DNA of 64,000 bases from Costus lasius. Its lineage: Eukaryota; Streptophyta; Magnoliopsida; Zingiberales; Costaceae. The notes beneath the pieces are model-generated. The model searched no databases and was not told the origin of the DNA. It worked only from the letters and a program-made list of their open reading frames with translations. Positions 22,517-34,900 of the stretch are shown here, in pieces. The stretch's first letter is position 1, and each line of letters begins with the position of its first letter. The DNA is taken from the NCBI GenBank assembly GCA_027563935.2, contig CM050451.1:102947565-103011564 (forward strand), written 5' to 3'. A program made the translations under genes and the position numbers.

Positions 22517-22534
22517 CTTGGGAGGCAACCCAAG
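22517..22534 (+). other. end-of-pol hairpin CTTGGG...CCCAAG, E1
   Basis: CTTGGGAGGCAACCCAAG, 40 bp after the pol stop, forms a 6-bp stem with a 6-base loop. The same hairpin follows pol in M1 (31901-31917), E2 (39465-39482) and M2 (58961-58978). Confidence 0.8.
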
Positions 22535-22656
22535 TTTTTGCTTGTTTAGTTATTGCTTCATTCATCTTCATTGTTATTAGATGAACTCCGTTGTTGATAG
22601 TTTTCATTGTTTAGTTGTCGCTTTGCTTTTCGTCTTAATATGTTGGGTGTTCTTGC

Positions 22657-24146
22657 TGATGCTTTGCATTTTAGTAGTAATTTTTGGTATTATTCCATGA
22701 TAAATTTAGGCTATTTTAATGTTTTTATGCTCCATTGAGACTTATTTACTTGATTGCTTCAAAATTTTTAATTTTTCTTGTTTTTGTGAAACTTTAGGTG
22801 AAATCGCTCAAATTTGAAGTGTTTTGAAGATTTTAAGGTCACGGTGTGATTCCTTACATGAAGACGAAGCTGCTCATCAAATTTGGGCTCAATCGGAGTT
22901 ACTTTGAGAAATACAGCCAGGTGAACCCGGCGGGGTTCACCGGTGCTTTCATTGATGACCGAAACTCACATAACACTTCACTAGCAGGGTTCAACTGTTA
23001 TTCTTTCAGAGAGATTTTGAGCAGATGTCTATAGTACACTTCACCACCTAGTGAACCCAGCGGGGTTCACCGGTGATTCTTACTTGACAGGAACTGCACA
23101 GTAAACTTCATCACCTGGTGAACCCGGAGGGGTTCACCCGTGATCGCAACTAAGCAGTCCGACCTTTACTCGAATTTCTTTTGATTTTGAGCCCTAGAGA
23201 TGTCCAAATAAGGCAAGTGGACATGTTTTGGAAAGTTAACTCAGAGGTGAATCCAAAGGATATAAAAGCCCCTTCTGAAACTTCCTAATCATTAAGAAAT
23301 CATCTGACGAACGGGCGAGCGTGGACGAAAGCTGCGATAACTCATTTTCGGGGCGATTTCGAGAGATTGGAGCATCAGATCTTCACGATTTTTGGGGATC
23401 TTGTTTGGTTCATCCTCTCCTTCATCTCAAAAACATTTTGTAGCAATTTTTTGAATATTTTAGAGAGATCTATGCGAACTTTCATGAATTTTGTAGCGTA
23501 AAACCTATTTCGGGGCTTGGTTGAAGCCCGCTGATGATTTCTATTTGCTAAACTTAATTTAATTATGTTACTTGATCATTCATATGAGCATATCTTGACC
23601 TTATTGAACTTATTTCGTAATGTTGCTTTGGCCGTGTAATTTTTCATTTTAGCCGACGCGATTCATACCGAGAGGAGGATCATGTCGGTGGAATCCCTTG
23701 GTAAGACTTGTGAATCCGTGCCATAAGAGTACTCGGTTTTCATTTGAGGATATCATAACTTTCCATTAAACGCATAGGGTTTGTTTAGAACGATCCACTG
23801 CGAGAGTAGGAGATCATTCTAGATATGCATTGGGGTGTACCACCGAGAGGGGGCATCCTGTACCTTAGGGAAGGTTCCTTATGCAAAATTGTGAATTCAT
23901 GTAATAGATCATCTTTAACACAATTAGATTCATCAGTGTGGTAGATACTAAAGCCCTGATCTCTCTCATATAAACACTCTTCCAGTAGTTACCTTGATTT
24001 CTTGTTTTCGTTTATTGACATCAAAATACTATTCTGATCCGCTTAGTTATTGAGACTTAGACTTTCTAGTACTTAACCTTATTCCCTGTGGGTTTGACAA
24101 CCTTTTATATTACTTCGACATAACCGTGCACTTGCGGGATGTGTCA
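22657..24146 (+). repeat. Athila LTR 2 (shared by E1 and E2)
   Basis: Starts TGATGCTTTGC and ends GGGATGTGTCA. Dyads of the GGTGAACCC/GGGTTCACC type lie at 22920-22941, about 22979-22999 (decayed), 23050-23071 and 23117-23138, upstream of the TATA box at 23261. A tRNA-Asp-type primer site follows at 24153-24169 (TGGCACCATTGTCGGGG). Confidence 0.92.
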
Positions 24147-24152
24147 AGTTTT

Positions 24153-24169
24153 TGGCACCATTGTCGGGG
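24153..24169 (+). promoter_or_regulatory. primer-binding site (tRNA-Asp type), E2
   Basis: TGGCACCATTGTCGGGG, six bases after LTR 2, matches the tRNA-Asp-type Athila site with a few changes. Confidence 0.75.
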
Positions 24170-24303
24170 AACAACGATTAATATTAGTATATTTCTGAGG
24201 ATTGGTAGACTAAGCTTTAGTTAGTTTTTCTTACTTTGCTGTTACACTTCGTTACTTTCTACTTATCATCTGCCTTAGAACTTTATAACTGTGTTTGACA
24301 TCT

Positions 24304-25530
24304 TTTTATACAAAGAAGTTTTAGGGCAAGTGAATTCTTTGAAATAGATCTTGAGATAGAGCGAACATTCAGAAGGAGGAGAAAGGTTAAACAACTTCAG
24401 CAACAGGAAGACAAAAACCGGATGGAGCACATACCATTATACATGAACAATGATCAAGCACCCCAACCGGCAGAGAACAACAACAATATCAGAATACTTC
24501 AAGATTATGTTGTCCCCTACGTTCATGGATTACAATCAGGAATTGCTAGGCCTATTGTAGAGGCCAATAATTTTGAGATTAAACCTGCTTTACTTTCTAT
24601 GGTTCAACAACATCAGTTTGGTGGTTTTCCTCTTGAGGACCCCAACATGCATCTTGCTATATTTTTAGAATATTGCGATACATTAAAAATTAATGGTGTT
24701 TCTACTGATGCTATCAGGTTGAGACTATTTCCCTTCTCTTTAAGGGACAGAGTGAGAGCATGGCTTCACACAATACTTTCAGCTTCAATAAGGACGTGGG
24801 TAGAATTATCACAAGTCTTTCTTTCTAAATATTTCCCTCCTTCCAAGACTATTCAACTTAGAAATCAGATCACTAGCTTTATGTAAAAGGATGGAGAATC
24901 TTTATATGAGGCTTGGGAAAGATTCAAAGAACTGTAAAAAATGTACCCACACCATGGAATAGAGACTTGGGTTTTAGTTCATACCTTCTACAATGGGTTG
25001 GACTACAACACAAAACTTACAGTCGATGCTACAGCTGGAGGAGCCTTAATGAGCAGAGTAGTTGAAGATGCTATAAACCTCCTGGAAGACATGGCAATGA
25101 ATCATCATCAATGGACTTCTGAAAGAGGTATACCTTCTAAGAAGATAGGTAAACTCAAACTTGATACTTTAACTACTCTTACTGCAAAGGTAGATACTCT
25201 GACTAGAAAAATTGATTCTTGGTCTGTAAATTCGTTTGATGTTAATTCTATATCTTGTGAGATGTGTGGAGTTGCAGACCATGTAGGTGCTGAGTGCCAG
25301 TTGGGAGATGGGCAGTTGGTCCAAGGTCATCCTGAACACATCAATGCTGTTGGAAACTTTAATCTGATGAACAATCTATATTCAAACACTTACAATACAG
25401 GATGGTGCAACCACCCAAACTTCTCATACCGAACTACACAACCAGTGTAGTCAAGCTAAGCACCACCACAAGCTCAACCTCCACAAGGAAATTTCAAACA
25501 ACCTCCACAAGGAAATTTCAGATAGCCTCT
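24304..25530 (+). pseudogene. Athila gag, E2
   Basis: Same layout as the E1 gag: IARPIVEANNFEIKPALL, FGGFPLEDPNMH, RLRLFPFSLRDRVRAWLH and the zinc knuckle CEMCGVADHVGAEC (about 25255). The start codon matching E1 reads ATA, so the first in-frame Met is at 24422. Stops near 24884 (CAG-to-TAA type), 24937, 25447 and 25523 break it. It is otherwise longer and better kept than the E1 copy. Confidence 0.88.
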
Positions 25531-25589
25531 AGGACTTCAAGCCAGAAATTACATCCCACAACCGAAGCCGAACACGGATTCTCAGCTGA

Positions 25590-28500
25590 GTAAGCAAATT
25601 GAAAGTCGGACTGATATGATGAAGCTTATGATGACAAGGATGGATTTCTTGGAAACTCACAATAAGATGTTGGATAATCAGCTAGCCCAACAAGCTAGCT
25701 CATCCTCTAGGGCACCAGGGAAACTTCCATCACAACCCGAAATCAATCCGAGAGAGCACTGTAATGCAATCTCCACTAGAAGTGGAAAACAACTAGAAGA
25801 TCCAAAAATGCCAACTGATGACAGAGGGGAAGATGCAACACCTAACACTAGAGACTTGAACCTTGGCACAACACCTGAGATGTAAGGGCAGACTGAGGAA
25901 GAACAGACCTATGTGGGGCCACCTGCTTACAAACCTCTAATTCCTTTTCCATAGAGACTTATCAAAGCCAAACTAGACAAGCAATTTGGTAAGTTCTTAG
26001 AAGTTTTAAAAAAAAACTCTATATTAACATACCTTTTTTTGATGCCCTTTTGCAGATGCCCACCTATGCCAAATTCCTAAAGGACATCTTGTCTAATACA
26101 AGAAAGTTGGAAGATCAAGGAACAGTTGAACTCACTGAGGAGTGTAACGCAATCATACAGAACAAGATTCCCAGAAACTCAAGGACCCAGGCAGCTTTTC
26201 TACACCATGCCAAATTGGGGAGATGACCTTTCAGAGAGCCTTGTGCGATTTAGGAGCGAGTGTCAGCCTTATGTCATTGTCATTATGTAAAAGGCTAGAT
26301 TTGGGTGATTTAAAGACTATTAATATCTCTTTATAGCTTGCAGATAGATCAGTTCATCGTCTCGTTGGTATCTTAGAAGACATTCCTATTAAAGTTGGCA
26401 ATTACTTTGTTCCTGCAGATTTTATTGTTCTAGAAATTGATGAGGATGACAGACTCCCTATCATTCTAGGGAGACCTTTTTTTGCTACTGCTGGTGCTGT
26501 CATTGATGTCAAAAATAAGAAACTGGATTTGAACATCGGTGACAATGTTATACAATTTGATCTTTCTGACTCTTTGAAAAAACCTTCTCTTGTAGGTACA
26601 TGCTGCAGTGTAGACATTGTTGAGAAGACTATACAGCAAATTGAGCCCTACAAGAAGGAGGTAGATCAACTGCAATTGGCCTTGACCAACACTGAGGATA
26701 GAGACATTGAAGGCAAAGCTGAAAAGTATGCTGCACTACTGGATGCCGACCCAGGCATGGATGCCAAACCCAAAGAAAACCAGGAAGAAGGAGGGCAAAA
26801 GAAGCTTGAATTCAAAAGACTACCTAGCACACTGAGATATGAATTTCTAGGTGACAATTCTACATACCCGGTAATAGTAAATGCATAATTGGACAAAGAG
26901 CAAACTGAACTACTCCTTAGAGAACTCCGTCTTCACAAGAAGGTAATTAGCTATTCACTTAATGATATTAAAGGGATTAACCACTCTATTTGCATGCACA
27001 AGATTCTATTAGAAGAAAATAGCAAACATTATGTGGAATTTTAACACCGATTCAATCCACACATGAAAGATGTTGTGAAGAAAGAGGTGCTCAAACTTTT
27101 GGATGCAGGAGTCATATATTCAATATCAGATAGTTCTTGGGGTGAGCCCAGTATATGTTGTACCTAAAAAGGGAGGTGTTACTGTAATTAAGAATGATGC
27201 AGATGAAGTGATATTCACACGCACAGTTACAGGATGGAGGATGTGTATCGATTATAGGAAGTTGAACTCTGCTACAAGAAAAGATTACTTTCCTTTACCA
27301 TTAATTGATTAGATGTTAGATTGGTTGGCTCACAATTCTTATTTTTGTTTTCTGGATGAATTTTCAAGTTTCTTTCAAATTCCAATCCATCCCGATGATT
27401 AGGAGAAAACTACCTTTACTTGTCCCTATGGAACTTATGCATATAGGAGGATGCCCTTTGGACTTTGCAATGCCCCCACAACATTCCAACGGGCGATGAT
27501 GGCAATATTCACAGATTATGATGAGGACTTTATGGATATATTTATGAATGACTTTTCTGTGTATGACCCTTCTTTCAACCATTGTTTGTCTAATCTTTCT
27601 AAAGTTTTGCAGAGATGTGAAGAGGTGAACCTGGTGCTGAACTGGGAGAAGTGTCACTTCATGGTCCGAGAAGGCATTGTTCTTGGACACTTGGTCTTTG
27701 AGCGCGGAATCGAGGTGGACAGAGCAAAGGTTGAAATAATTGAAAATTTGAAGCCACCTACAATAGTGAAAGGAATTCAAAGCTTTTTAGGACATGCCAG
27801 CTTTTATAGAAGATTTATTAAAAACTTTTCCAAGATAGCTCATCCTTTAACAAACCTTCTTGCTAAAGATTCTATCTTTTGTTTTGACAGGGAATGTGAA
27901 GAAGCTTTCATGAAACTCAAAGAGGATTTGATTACTGCACCTATTATCCAACCCCGAGATTAGTCATTACCTTTTGAACTCATGTGCGATGCTAGTGACC
28001 AAGCTGTGGGGATGGTTTTAGGGCAAAGGAAAGATAAAAAGCTGCATGCCATATATTATGCTAGCAGAACACTTGATGATGCATAGATGAATTATGCTAC
28101 CACAGAAAAAGAGCTACTTGCAATCATTTTTGCTTTCGATAAGTTTCGTTCATACTTAGTTAATTCGAAAGTGATTGTTTTTACTAATCATGCAGCTATC
28201 AAATATCTGGTGAATAAGAAAGATGCCGAGCCAAGACTTATTCGGTGGATTCTCCTCTTGCAAGAATTTGATGTTGAGATTATAGACAAGAAGGGGAATG
28301 AAAATCTTGTGGCTGACCATCTTTCCAGGCTTGAACGAGATGCTGAAAAGCAAAACTGAGGGTGAGTTAGAGATCAACAATGCGTTCCCTGAAGAACATC
28401 TATATGCTTTATTAGAACAAAAAGTGCCATGGTATGCAGATTATATGAATTATATTGTGTCTAACATTCTTCCCCTTGATCTTACTTTTCAAAAGAAGAA

Positions 28501-28750
28501 AAGGTTTTTACACGATGTGAAATCTTACTATTGGGATGAACCTTATCTATACTGGCGATGCACTGATGGATTGTATAGACGATGCATACCCGAGGGAGAG
28601 ATACATGATGTGCTCACCCATTGCCACTCTTCACCATATGGAGGACACGCCGGGGCGGCTAAAACGGCATTCAAATTCTTGCAATCAGGTTTATTTTGGC
28701 CTTCTATATTTCATAACGCTAGACACTTTGCTTTGACTTGTGACAGTTGC
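25590..28750 (+). pseudogene. Athila pol (PR-RT-RH-INT start), E2
   Basis: Protease has ALCDLGASVSLMSLSLC and LPIILGRPFFATAGAVIDVK (about 26230-26520). RT has MCIDYRKLNSATRK and MPFGLCNAPTTFQ, with IFMNDFSVY at about 27540: the second catalytic position, Asp in E1 and M1 (FMDD), is Asn here. RNase H has MCDASDQAVGMVLG and EKELLAIIF, and [11 protein letters not shown] with the same Asp-to-Asn change as E1. Integrase begins with THCHSSPYGGHAGAAKTAFKF and LTCDSC (zinc-binding) and breaks at 28750. Several TAG/TAA/TGA stops and a +1 shift near 27138 occur. Confidence 0.9.
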
Positions 28751-29106
28751 TATGGGCTAATCGACAATGCCATAGGAAAACACCAACTGAACCACTCAGT
28801 TTGGTCCTTTTATTATTTATGTTACAAATAGAACTATCCAAGACATATAACCCATTACATAAAGTACCCTTCCCATAAAACATGTTTGCAAATGAGAAAG
28901 AACAAGAGTTCTCCTTTATTTCAAACTTAAATCCTTTCTTTGCCAAGCAAGGAATGGATACAATGTTTTTAGTAAGTGAAGGTACATAGTAGCAATGATC
29001 TAGTTCTAATTGAAGTCCAGAAGGTAGGGAGAGAGTCAAAACTCCTACAGCAACAGTAGCAACCTGTGCCCCGTTTCCAACTCGTAGGTCAATCTCCCCA
29101 GGCCGC
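28751..29106 (-). pseudogene. Ty1/copia pol fragment (protease end and pre-integrase)
   Basis: A minus-strand open frame reads GEIDLRVGNGAQVA, CYYVPSLTKNIVSIPCLAKK and LWHCRLAH, which match the end of copia protease and the GAG-pre-integrase domain. It begins abruptly beside the M1 env-like remnant (about 29106) and ends where the E2 integrase breaks (28750). It is a captured scrap without LTRs. Confidence 0.85.
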
Positions 29107-29141
29107 ACCGATCATGGGGGAAGACTTACTAAAGTGCAGTC

Positions 29142-30406
29142 CTACTCGCTGCACTCGGCTGGGTCATCATCATCACCAGTGCCGTCGTCAGAGGAGTCAG
29201 AAACATGGATGGTGTCGTCTATGTCCTCGTCTTCTTCTCATGGTGGTGGAGGTGCCATGTTGCAGTGGAGGAAGATCTCGATAGACTTTACCGTGTCTAC
29301 TAGGGTCGCCAGCTGCTTCCCCTAGTGGATCTGTTCTTGGCGGAGCAAGTGGAGCATGTCGTCGGTAGAAGGTTGGCAGCAGTCTAAGGCTGGCCGCCGA
29401 TAGAGAAGCTCAAGTCGACATCCAGAGGTGTCGTCTGATCTTCTAGTGCTGCCGGCTCTGAATGTAAGTGCCATTTGGCGCTGTCCCTGATATCCGTCCT
29501 CGCGATATTTGGTAACGACATGGTATCAGTGGTGTCAGCAAAAGTCAAGTGATAGATATCTCCTCGCCTGACGATCATCTTCATTGAAAGTAAGTGCTCC
29601 AAGTCCAGGCGGTGGCTTCCTACTGCTTCAGGCTGACCATACGGATTGTGTCCAAGGGAGAGAGCTATCATAGTTATCATCCCTCCAATGCAGATGACTG
29701 CCTTCTGCGCACGAGCTACTCGTATAAATTGCCGGGCGAGATGATACCCAACGTTAATCTAAAAATGGTGCAAGAGTCCCCACAGGCATAGCAACTTGGG
29801 CTGGCGGACTATCCCATCTCCTTCCCTCGCAAAAATTGAATGTGCTAGGAGGCGGTGCACGTATCTGATGCAAGGATTCGAGAGGGTAGAAGCTCTCGCG
29901 TTTCAGGGTGAGTAAGCGCTCATGGAGGAGATGCAACACCAAAAGATATCTTCGTTGAAGTTGGGAGGACTGACCCTGGAGGCGTATGCAGGGAAACCAA
30001 AAATGTCGTTAAGGTCCGCGATGGTAAGGCGGTACTCTGTGTTTGCAAGCCTGAAAGTTAGCAGCCCTGGATCCGTATCAAGAGCCGAGACCTTGAGTTC
30101 TACTGAGCTTAGGAATTCGAGTGTGAATGGTATGTATGTGGGGTGGGCGTACTGCAAGAAATGCCCCCATCCGAATTGCCGGAAGACCCATAGAAGGTCA
30201 TCAAATATCCCAAGTGCAGCCAGCACCGACGGGTCTATGTATCTAGTGTTGATTATGCAGCGGTTGGAGAGCACCTAATACCTAGCAGCTTGGTGACTGT
30301 CCCTCATTTGGATTTCAGTCGGAGCGGGTGGCTACTACGGCGCTTCAGGCCGTGGGCTGGTAGCTCCAGCTGGGCGCTTGCCCGTGTTCTTCCATCTTGG
30401 CGGCAT
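29142..30406 (-). pseudogene. Athila env-like ORF (ATHILA ORF-1 type), M1
   Basis: A probable start MPPRWKNTGK lies at 30406. Conserved family blocks follow: NTRYIDPSVLAALGIFDD, YIPFTLEFLSSVELK, GLLTFRLANTEYRL, and after a damaged middle LDLEHLLSMKMIVRRGDIYHL (about 29590). An acidic Asp/Ser-rich tail ends at a stop near 29142. The block present in E2 and M2 around VHHILAHTIFGRG is missing or scrambled. Several stops occur. The env-like name rests on position downstream of pol; I see no signal peptide or clear membrane segment. Confidence 0.8.
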
Positions 30407-30699
30407 GGTCGCTTAAGGGGTTGGTCGAGAATGTCGAATAACAGAAGCTAATGAAAATAGAATCTACGGTGAGATAAGGAGTGAAAACCTGAAGTGACAG
30501 CTCACCGGAAGTTGGTGGTGTCGCCGAGAGAGTCGCCGACTAGTCAATAGCCGACGGCGAGGTAAGCAGCGGTGACAAGTGGGGCACACAGTGGGGTCAG
30601 CGACTCGTACGGAAGAGGAAAAATCGGAACTCCAGCGAATGTTTTGGGGCGGAACTTTAAGTGGATGGCTTAACGGGTCGAGCTGGCCAGGCGGATTCG

Positions 30700-31260
30700 T
30701 TAAGCTGCCAAGGTTTAGTGATCACGCCCTAGATTTTCATCAGGAGCTGGTCATGAAATCCTCATGGAAGTGTCTGCTGGGAAATCACGGTCGAGATTTT
30801 CAACGGTACCCAGTCATGATCTTCTCGCAGATTTTTGATGCAAATCTTCACGGTGGTGACTTCAATCACGGGGCAGTCGTGACGTTCTTGTAAATTTGTA
30901 CTCGTTCTGTCTTTTGGAAATCTTGCCCATGATTTTCGTCATGACCCACCCATGATTGCTTCTGTGTGGTTGCGCACAAATTTTACGGCCGTGCCTATAG
31001 TCATGGCACTGCCGTAAATCCTTCGGCGGATAAGTCTTGTTTTGGCCTTCACGAAAAATTTTGGTCACGACTTTCGGCGTACCCCAGTCAAGTTTTTCTT
31101 TTTGCATAATTTTGCATTGCTGATTACGACCATGGCTTCAATGACCTTCCTTGGCATAATTTTCTCGGCGAATTTTCTAATGTTGAACTAAGCGAGAATC
31201 ACGGTCGAGATTTTTATCAGGACCCGCCTGTGATTTTGGGAATACTGGCAGAAAAATGCC
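30700..31260. promoter_or_regulatory. dyad array between pol and env-like gene, M1
   Basis: About eight units at roughly 70-bp spacing combine AATCACGG/CCGTGATT-type half-sites with palindromes such as CGTCATGACC. The clearest are at 30785-30825, 30850-30892, 30924-30960, 30979-31018 and 31198-31240. Matching motifs (GGTCATGACCCAGTCGTGAT) occur in the M1 LTR near 39032-39062. Confidence 0.55.
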
Positions 31261-31900
31261 TCTCTTTACTGCATCAGTCTGCGATATTCCTGTGTCATTC
31301 AAAGTCAAGCAAGAACATCAATATCCACAGCTAAATAAACAGAAATACCATAAACAACGCAAGTAGCGAAAGGGCACGACAAGGCCCAAATATCGTTTTC
31401 AATTTTTATGAGAATAAATTGCCAATGCTGAAAATAAACAATATCGATTCATGAATGCGTATAGGTTCCCAAATAGAGCGGATTAAAATCAATCGGTGTG
31501 AGTGTAGCTTGCGTCTTTCTCGATGAATGCTTCCTATCAGGGATTCTCACGCCAACATCAATATCAGAATTTTGCTCAAGCCCTCTTGGTGTCGTCAGCA
31601 TAATGTACGTGCATTCCCTGCAAGATTATCATCGGTGTTAGAGGCTTAAATTATACATTAAAACAAAATGACACAACAAAGAGATGAAATGCCAACTCTT
31701 AGTAAAGGAAGTTAAGATATGCTAAGGTTGGATTGATGTGTCCTAATGTCATCTTGGTACAAAAAGAAGCATGAAATTACTAAGGGTTTAAGACCTATCA
31801 TTAGAAGAACTCTTCCAAGTATGCAAACTAAACTAAACTCACACAAACCATGAAAACAAGAAGGAAAAATGCTGAAAATAAATTCAACTAGAGTAAAAAG

Positions 31901-31917
31901 CTTGGGTGCCTCCCAAG
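31901..31917 (-). other. end-of-pol hairpin, M1
   Basis: Minus strand CTTGGGAGGCACCCAAG, 40-60 bp past the pol stop; same hairpin as in E1, E2 and M2. Confidence 0.8.
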
Positions 31918-31959
31918 AAGCGCTGATTTAAAGGTCAGTCAGCTTGACCATAGTCAGTG

Positions 31960-34900
31960 TCATTCCGGTGAAGGAGGGTCCATGAGAAGCAGTGCAGTCC
32001 CCTCTGGTATTGGTTCTTGGGAGAAGTAATGCTTAAGTCTTTGTCCATTAACTTTAAATGTGCTAGTCGACTCTCAGTAAATGTCCACAGCACCATGAGA
32101 GTAAACTTTTTGTACTACATACAGTCCCGTCCACTTAGTTTGAAGCTTACCAGGGAAAAACTTGATCCTGGAGTTAAACAAGAGTACTAATTCACCTTCG
32201 CGAAATTCCCTCCTCATAATCTTTTGATCGTGCCATCTTTTGGTGCGTTCTTTATAAATCATGGCATTCTCATAGACTTCCTGTATAAATTTGTCGAGCT
32301 CATGAAGCTGAAGTTTTCTGGCCTTGCCAGCTTGGTTCCTATCAAAATTCAGTCGTTGTATCGCCCAATAGGCTTTGTGTTCGATTTCGACCGGTAAATG
32401 GCATGATTTACCATATACTAACTGGAACGGGGATATACCTATTAGAGTTTTAAATGCCATATGGTATGCCCATAAAGCATCGTCGAGTTTGATTGCCCAA
32501 TCTGTGCGTGCGTGCGACACTGTTTTCTCAAGGATGTGCTTTATCTCTCGATTTGATATCTCCACCTGGCCGATAGTCTGAGGATGGTAAGCGGTGGCTA
32601 CTTTGTGTAACACCCCATATCTTTTGAGAAGTGATTCAAATCCTCGCTCAATAAAATGAGATCCGCCGTCGCTGATTACCACGCGAGGCGTTCCAAATCG
32701 TGGAAGTATTAATTTCTTGAAAAATCTGGTGACTACCTTGGAGTCATTTGTTTGTGCAGCCAAAGCTTCTACCCACTTGGATACATAATCGACTTCAACT
32801 AAAATGAATTTGTCACCACAAGAAGGTGGAAATGGACCCATAAAGTCGATTCTCCATATGTCAAAAATCTCGATCTCTAGTATGGTATTCAGCGGCATCT
32901 CATTTCTTCGTGATATTCCGCCCATCCGTTGGCAATGATCGCAAGACTGTACATAGTCCCTTGCGTCTCTGAATAGGATCGGCCAAAAGAAACCGCATTG
33001 GAGAATTTTGTATGCTGTTTTCTTGCCACTGCAATGCCCTCCATAGGAAGAAGAATGACATTGGAATAGGACATCTGAAATTTCCTCTTCTGGTAGGCAT
33101 CTCTGAATGATACAATCAGCACAACGTTTGAACAAGAGTGGTTCACCCAATAATAGTATTTCGCCATAAACATAAACTTTCTTCGCTGTTGGTACGTGAG
33201 ATTCGGGGGCATAATATCGGCTGCCAAGTAATTTACCAGATCGGCATATCATGGTATTTTCACTGTGGTGACAGCTAATAAATTTTCATCTGGGAATACA
33301 TCATCTATCTCTTCCTCCAAACTATTCTTGAGAGTAGATGTCAGACGGGAGAGATGGTCTACTACTAAATTATCAGCTCCATTCTTATCCTTGATCTGAA
33401 CGTCAAATTCTTGCAACAACAATATCCATCTAATTAGCCGTTGTTTTGCGTCTTTCTTTGTCATGGGATATCGGATTACCGCATGATCTGTATAAACAAT
33501 AACACGCGAGTTAACTAAATACGATCGAAACTTATCAAAAGTGAAAACCACAACTAGAAGTTCTTTTTCTGTGGTGGCATAATTGTTTTGTGCTCCATCC
33601 AGCGTTCGGCTAGCGTAATAAATGGCATGATTTCGGTTGTCTTTCCACTGTCCTAAGACAGCTCCTACCGCATAGTCGCTGGCATCGGACATAACTTCGA
33701 AGGGTAGCGACCAATCCGGAGGTTATATAATTGAAGCAGAGATCAACGCCTTCTTCAATTGTTAAAACGCATCAATACAGTTATGGTCAAAAACAAATGG
33801 TACATCCTTAGCAAGTAAAGATGTTAAAGGCCTAGCGATTTTAGAAAAAATTTCAATGAAATGTCTATAAAAGCCTGCATGTCCTAAGAGACTCCTTATT
33901 CCTCTAACAAAGTTTGGAGGTGGCATTCTCTCCATCACATCAATTTTTGCATTGTCGACTTCGATACCACGCTCCGATATCAGATAACCAAGAACGATTC
34001 CTTCTTTTACCATAAAATAGCATTTTTCCCAATTAAGCACCAGGTTCGTCTCTTCACAGTGCTGCAAGACTCGGGTCAGATTAGATAAGCATGAATCAAA
34101 GTTGGACCCATATACCAAAAAGTCATCCATAAAGACGTCCATGATGTCTTCAATGAAATCTGAGAAGATTGCCATCATGCACCACTGAAAGGTAGCTGGT
34201 GCATTACATAAGCCAAATGACATAAAAGGTGCTGAAGGGACATGTGAACGTGGTTTTCTCTTGGTCGTCAGGATGTATCGGTATTTGGAAAAATTCTGAG
34301 TAGTCATCCAAGAAAAAAAAAGAGTTAGTGGCTAATCTTTCAAGCATTTGATCAATAAAGGGGAGAGGAAAGTGATCCTTTCGGGTGGCTTTGTTCAGTT
34401 TTCGGTAGTCGATGCACATGCGCTACCAGGTAACAATTCTTTGCGGGATCAATTCGTTATCTTCGTTCTTTACTACCGTTACTCCTCCTTTCTTTGATAC
34501 CACATGTACCGGACTCACCCATTGTCTATCCGAAATAGGGTAAATAACCCCAACATCCAATAGTTTCAAAATTTCTTACCTCTTTCAAGTTTGGGTTCAA
34601 ACGTCTCTGGTATTCGATAGATGGTTTGCTGTCCTCTTCGAGATATATCCTGTGTATGCATAAAGAAGAGTTAATACCTTTTATATCTTCCAAAGTGTAC
34701 CTAATTACCTTCTTATATTGTCGAAGCTTATCAAGGAGAAGGTTTGTTTGTTCCAAATCAAGATGGTTTGCTATAATGACAGGATAAGTAGAATTCTCAC
34801 CTAAAAATTCATACCTGAGGTTGCTCGGTAAAGATTTGAGCTCTAAGCTGAGTTGTTCACAAACCTCAGATTTCGGTGTAGATGATTCCTCAAGCTTTTC

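Larger units (their letters stand above)
13783..24146 (+). mobile_element. Athila-type Ty3/gypsy retrotransposon E1
   Basis: LTR 13783-15259, a tRNA-Asp-like primer site, gag-PR-RT-RH-INT remnants (15419-22477), then an LTR at 22657-24146. The LTRs begin TGATGC and end TGTCA. E1 has no env-like gene: only 180 bp separate integrase from the LTR. The LTR at 22657 also serves as the left LTR of the next unit (E2), giving an LTR-internal-LTR-internal-LTR array. A solo LTR (19939-21405) sits in integrase. Many stops are C-to-T type, and the element is dead. Confidence 0.9.

Noticed and set aside
29520..29535. TGGTATCAGTGG resembling a tRNA-Met primer-binding site
   Set aside because: Lies inside the M1 env-like remnant with no LTR end beside it; chance similarity.
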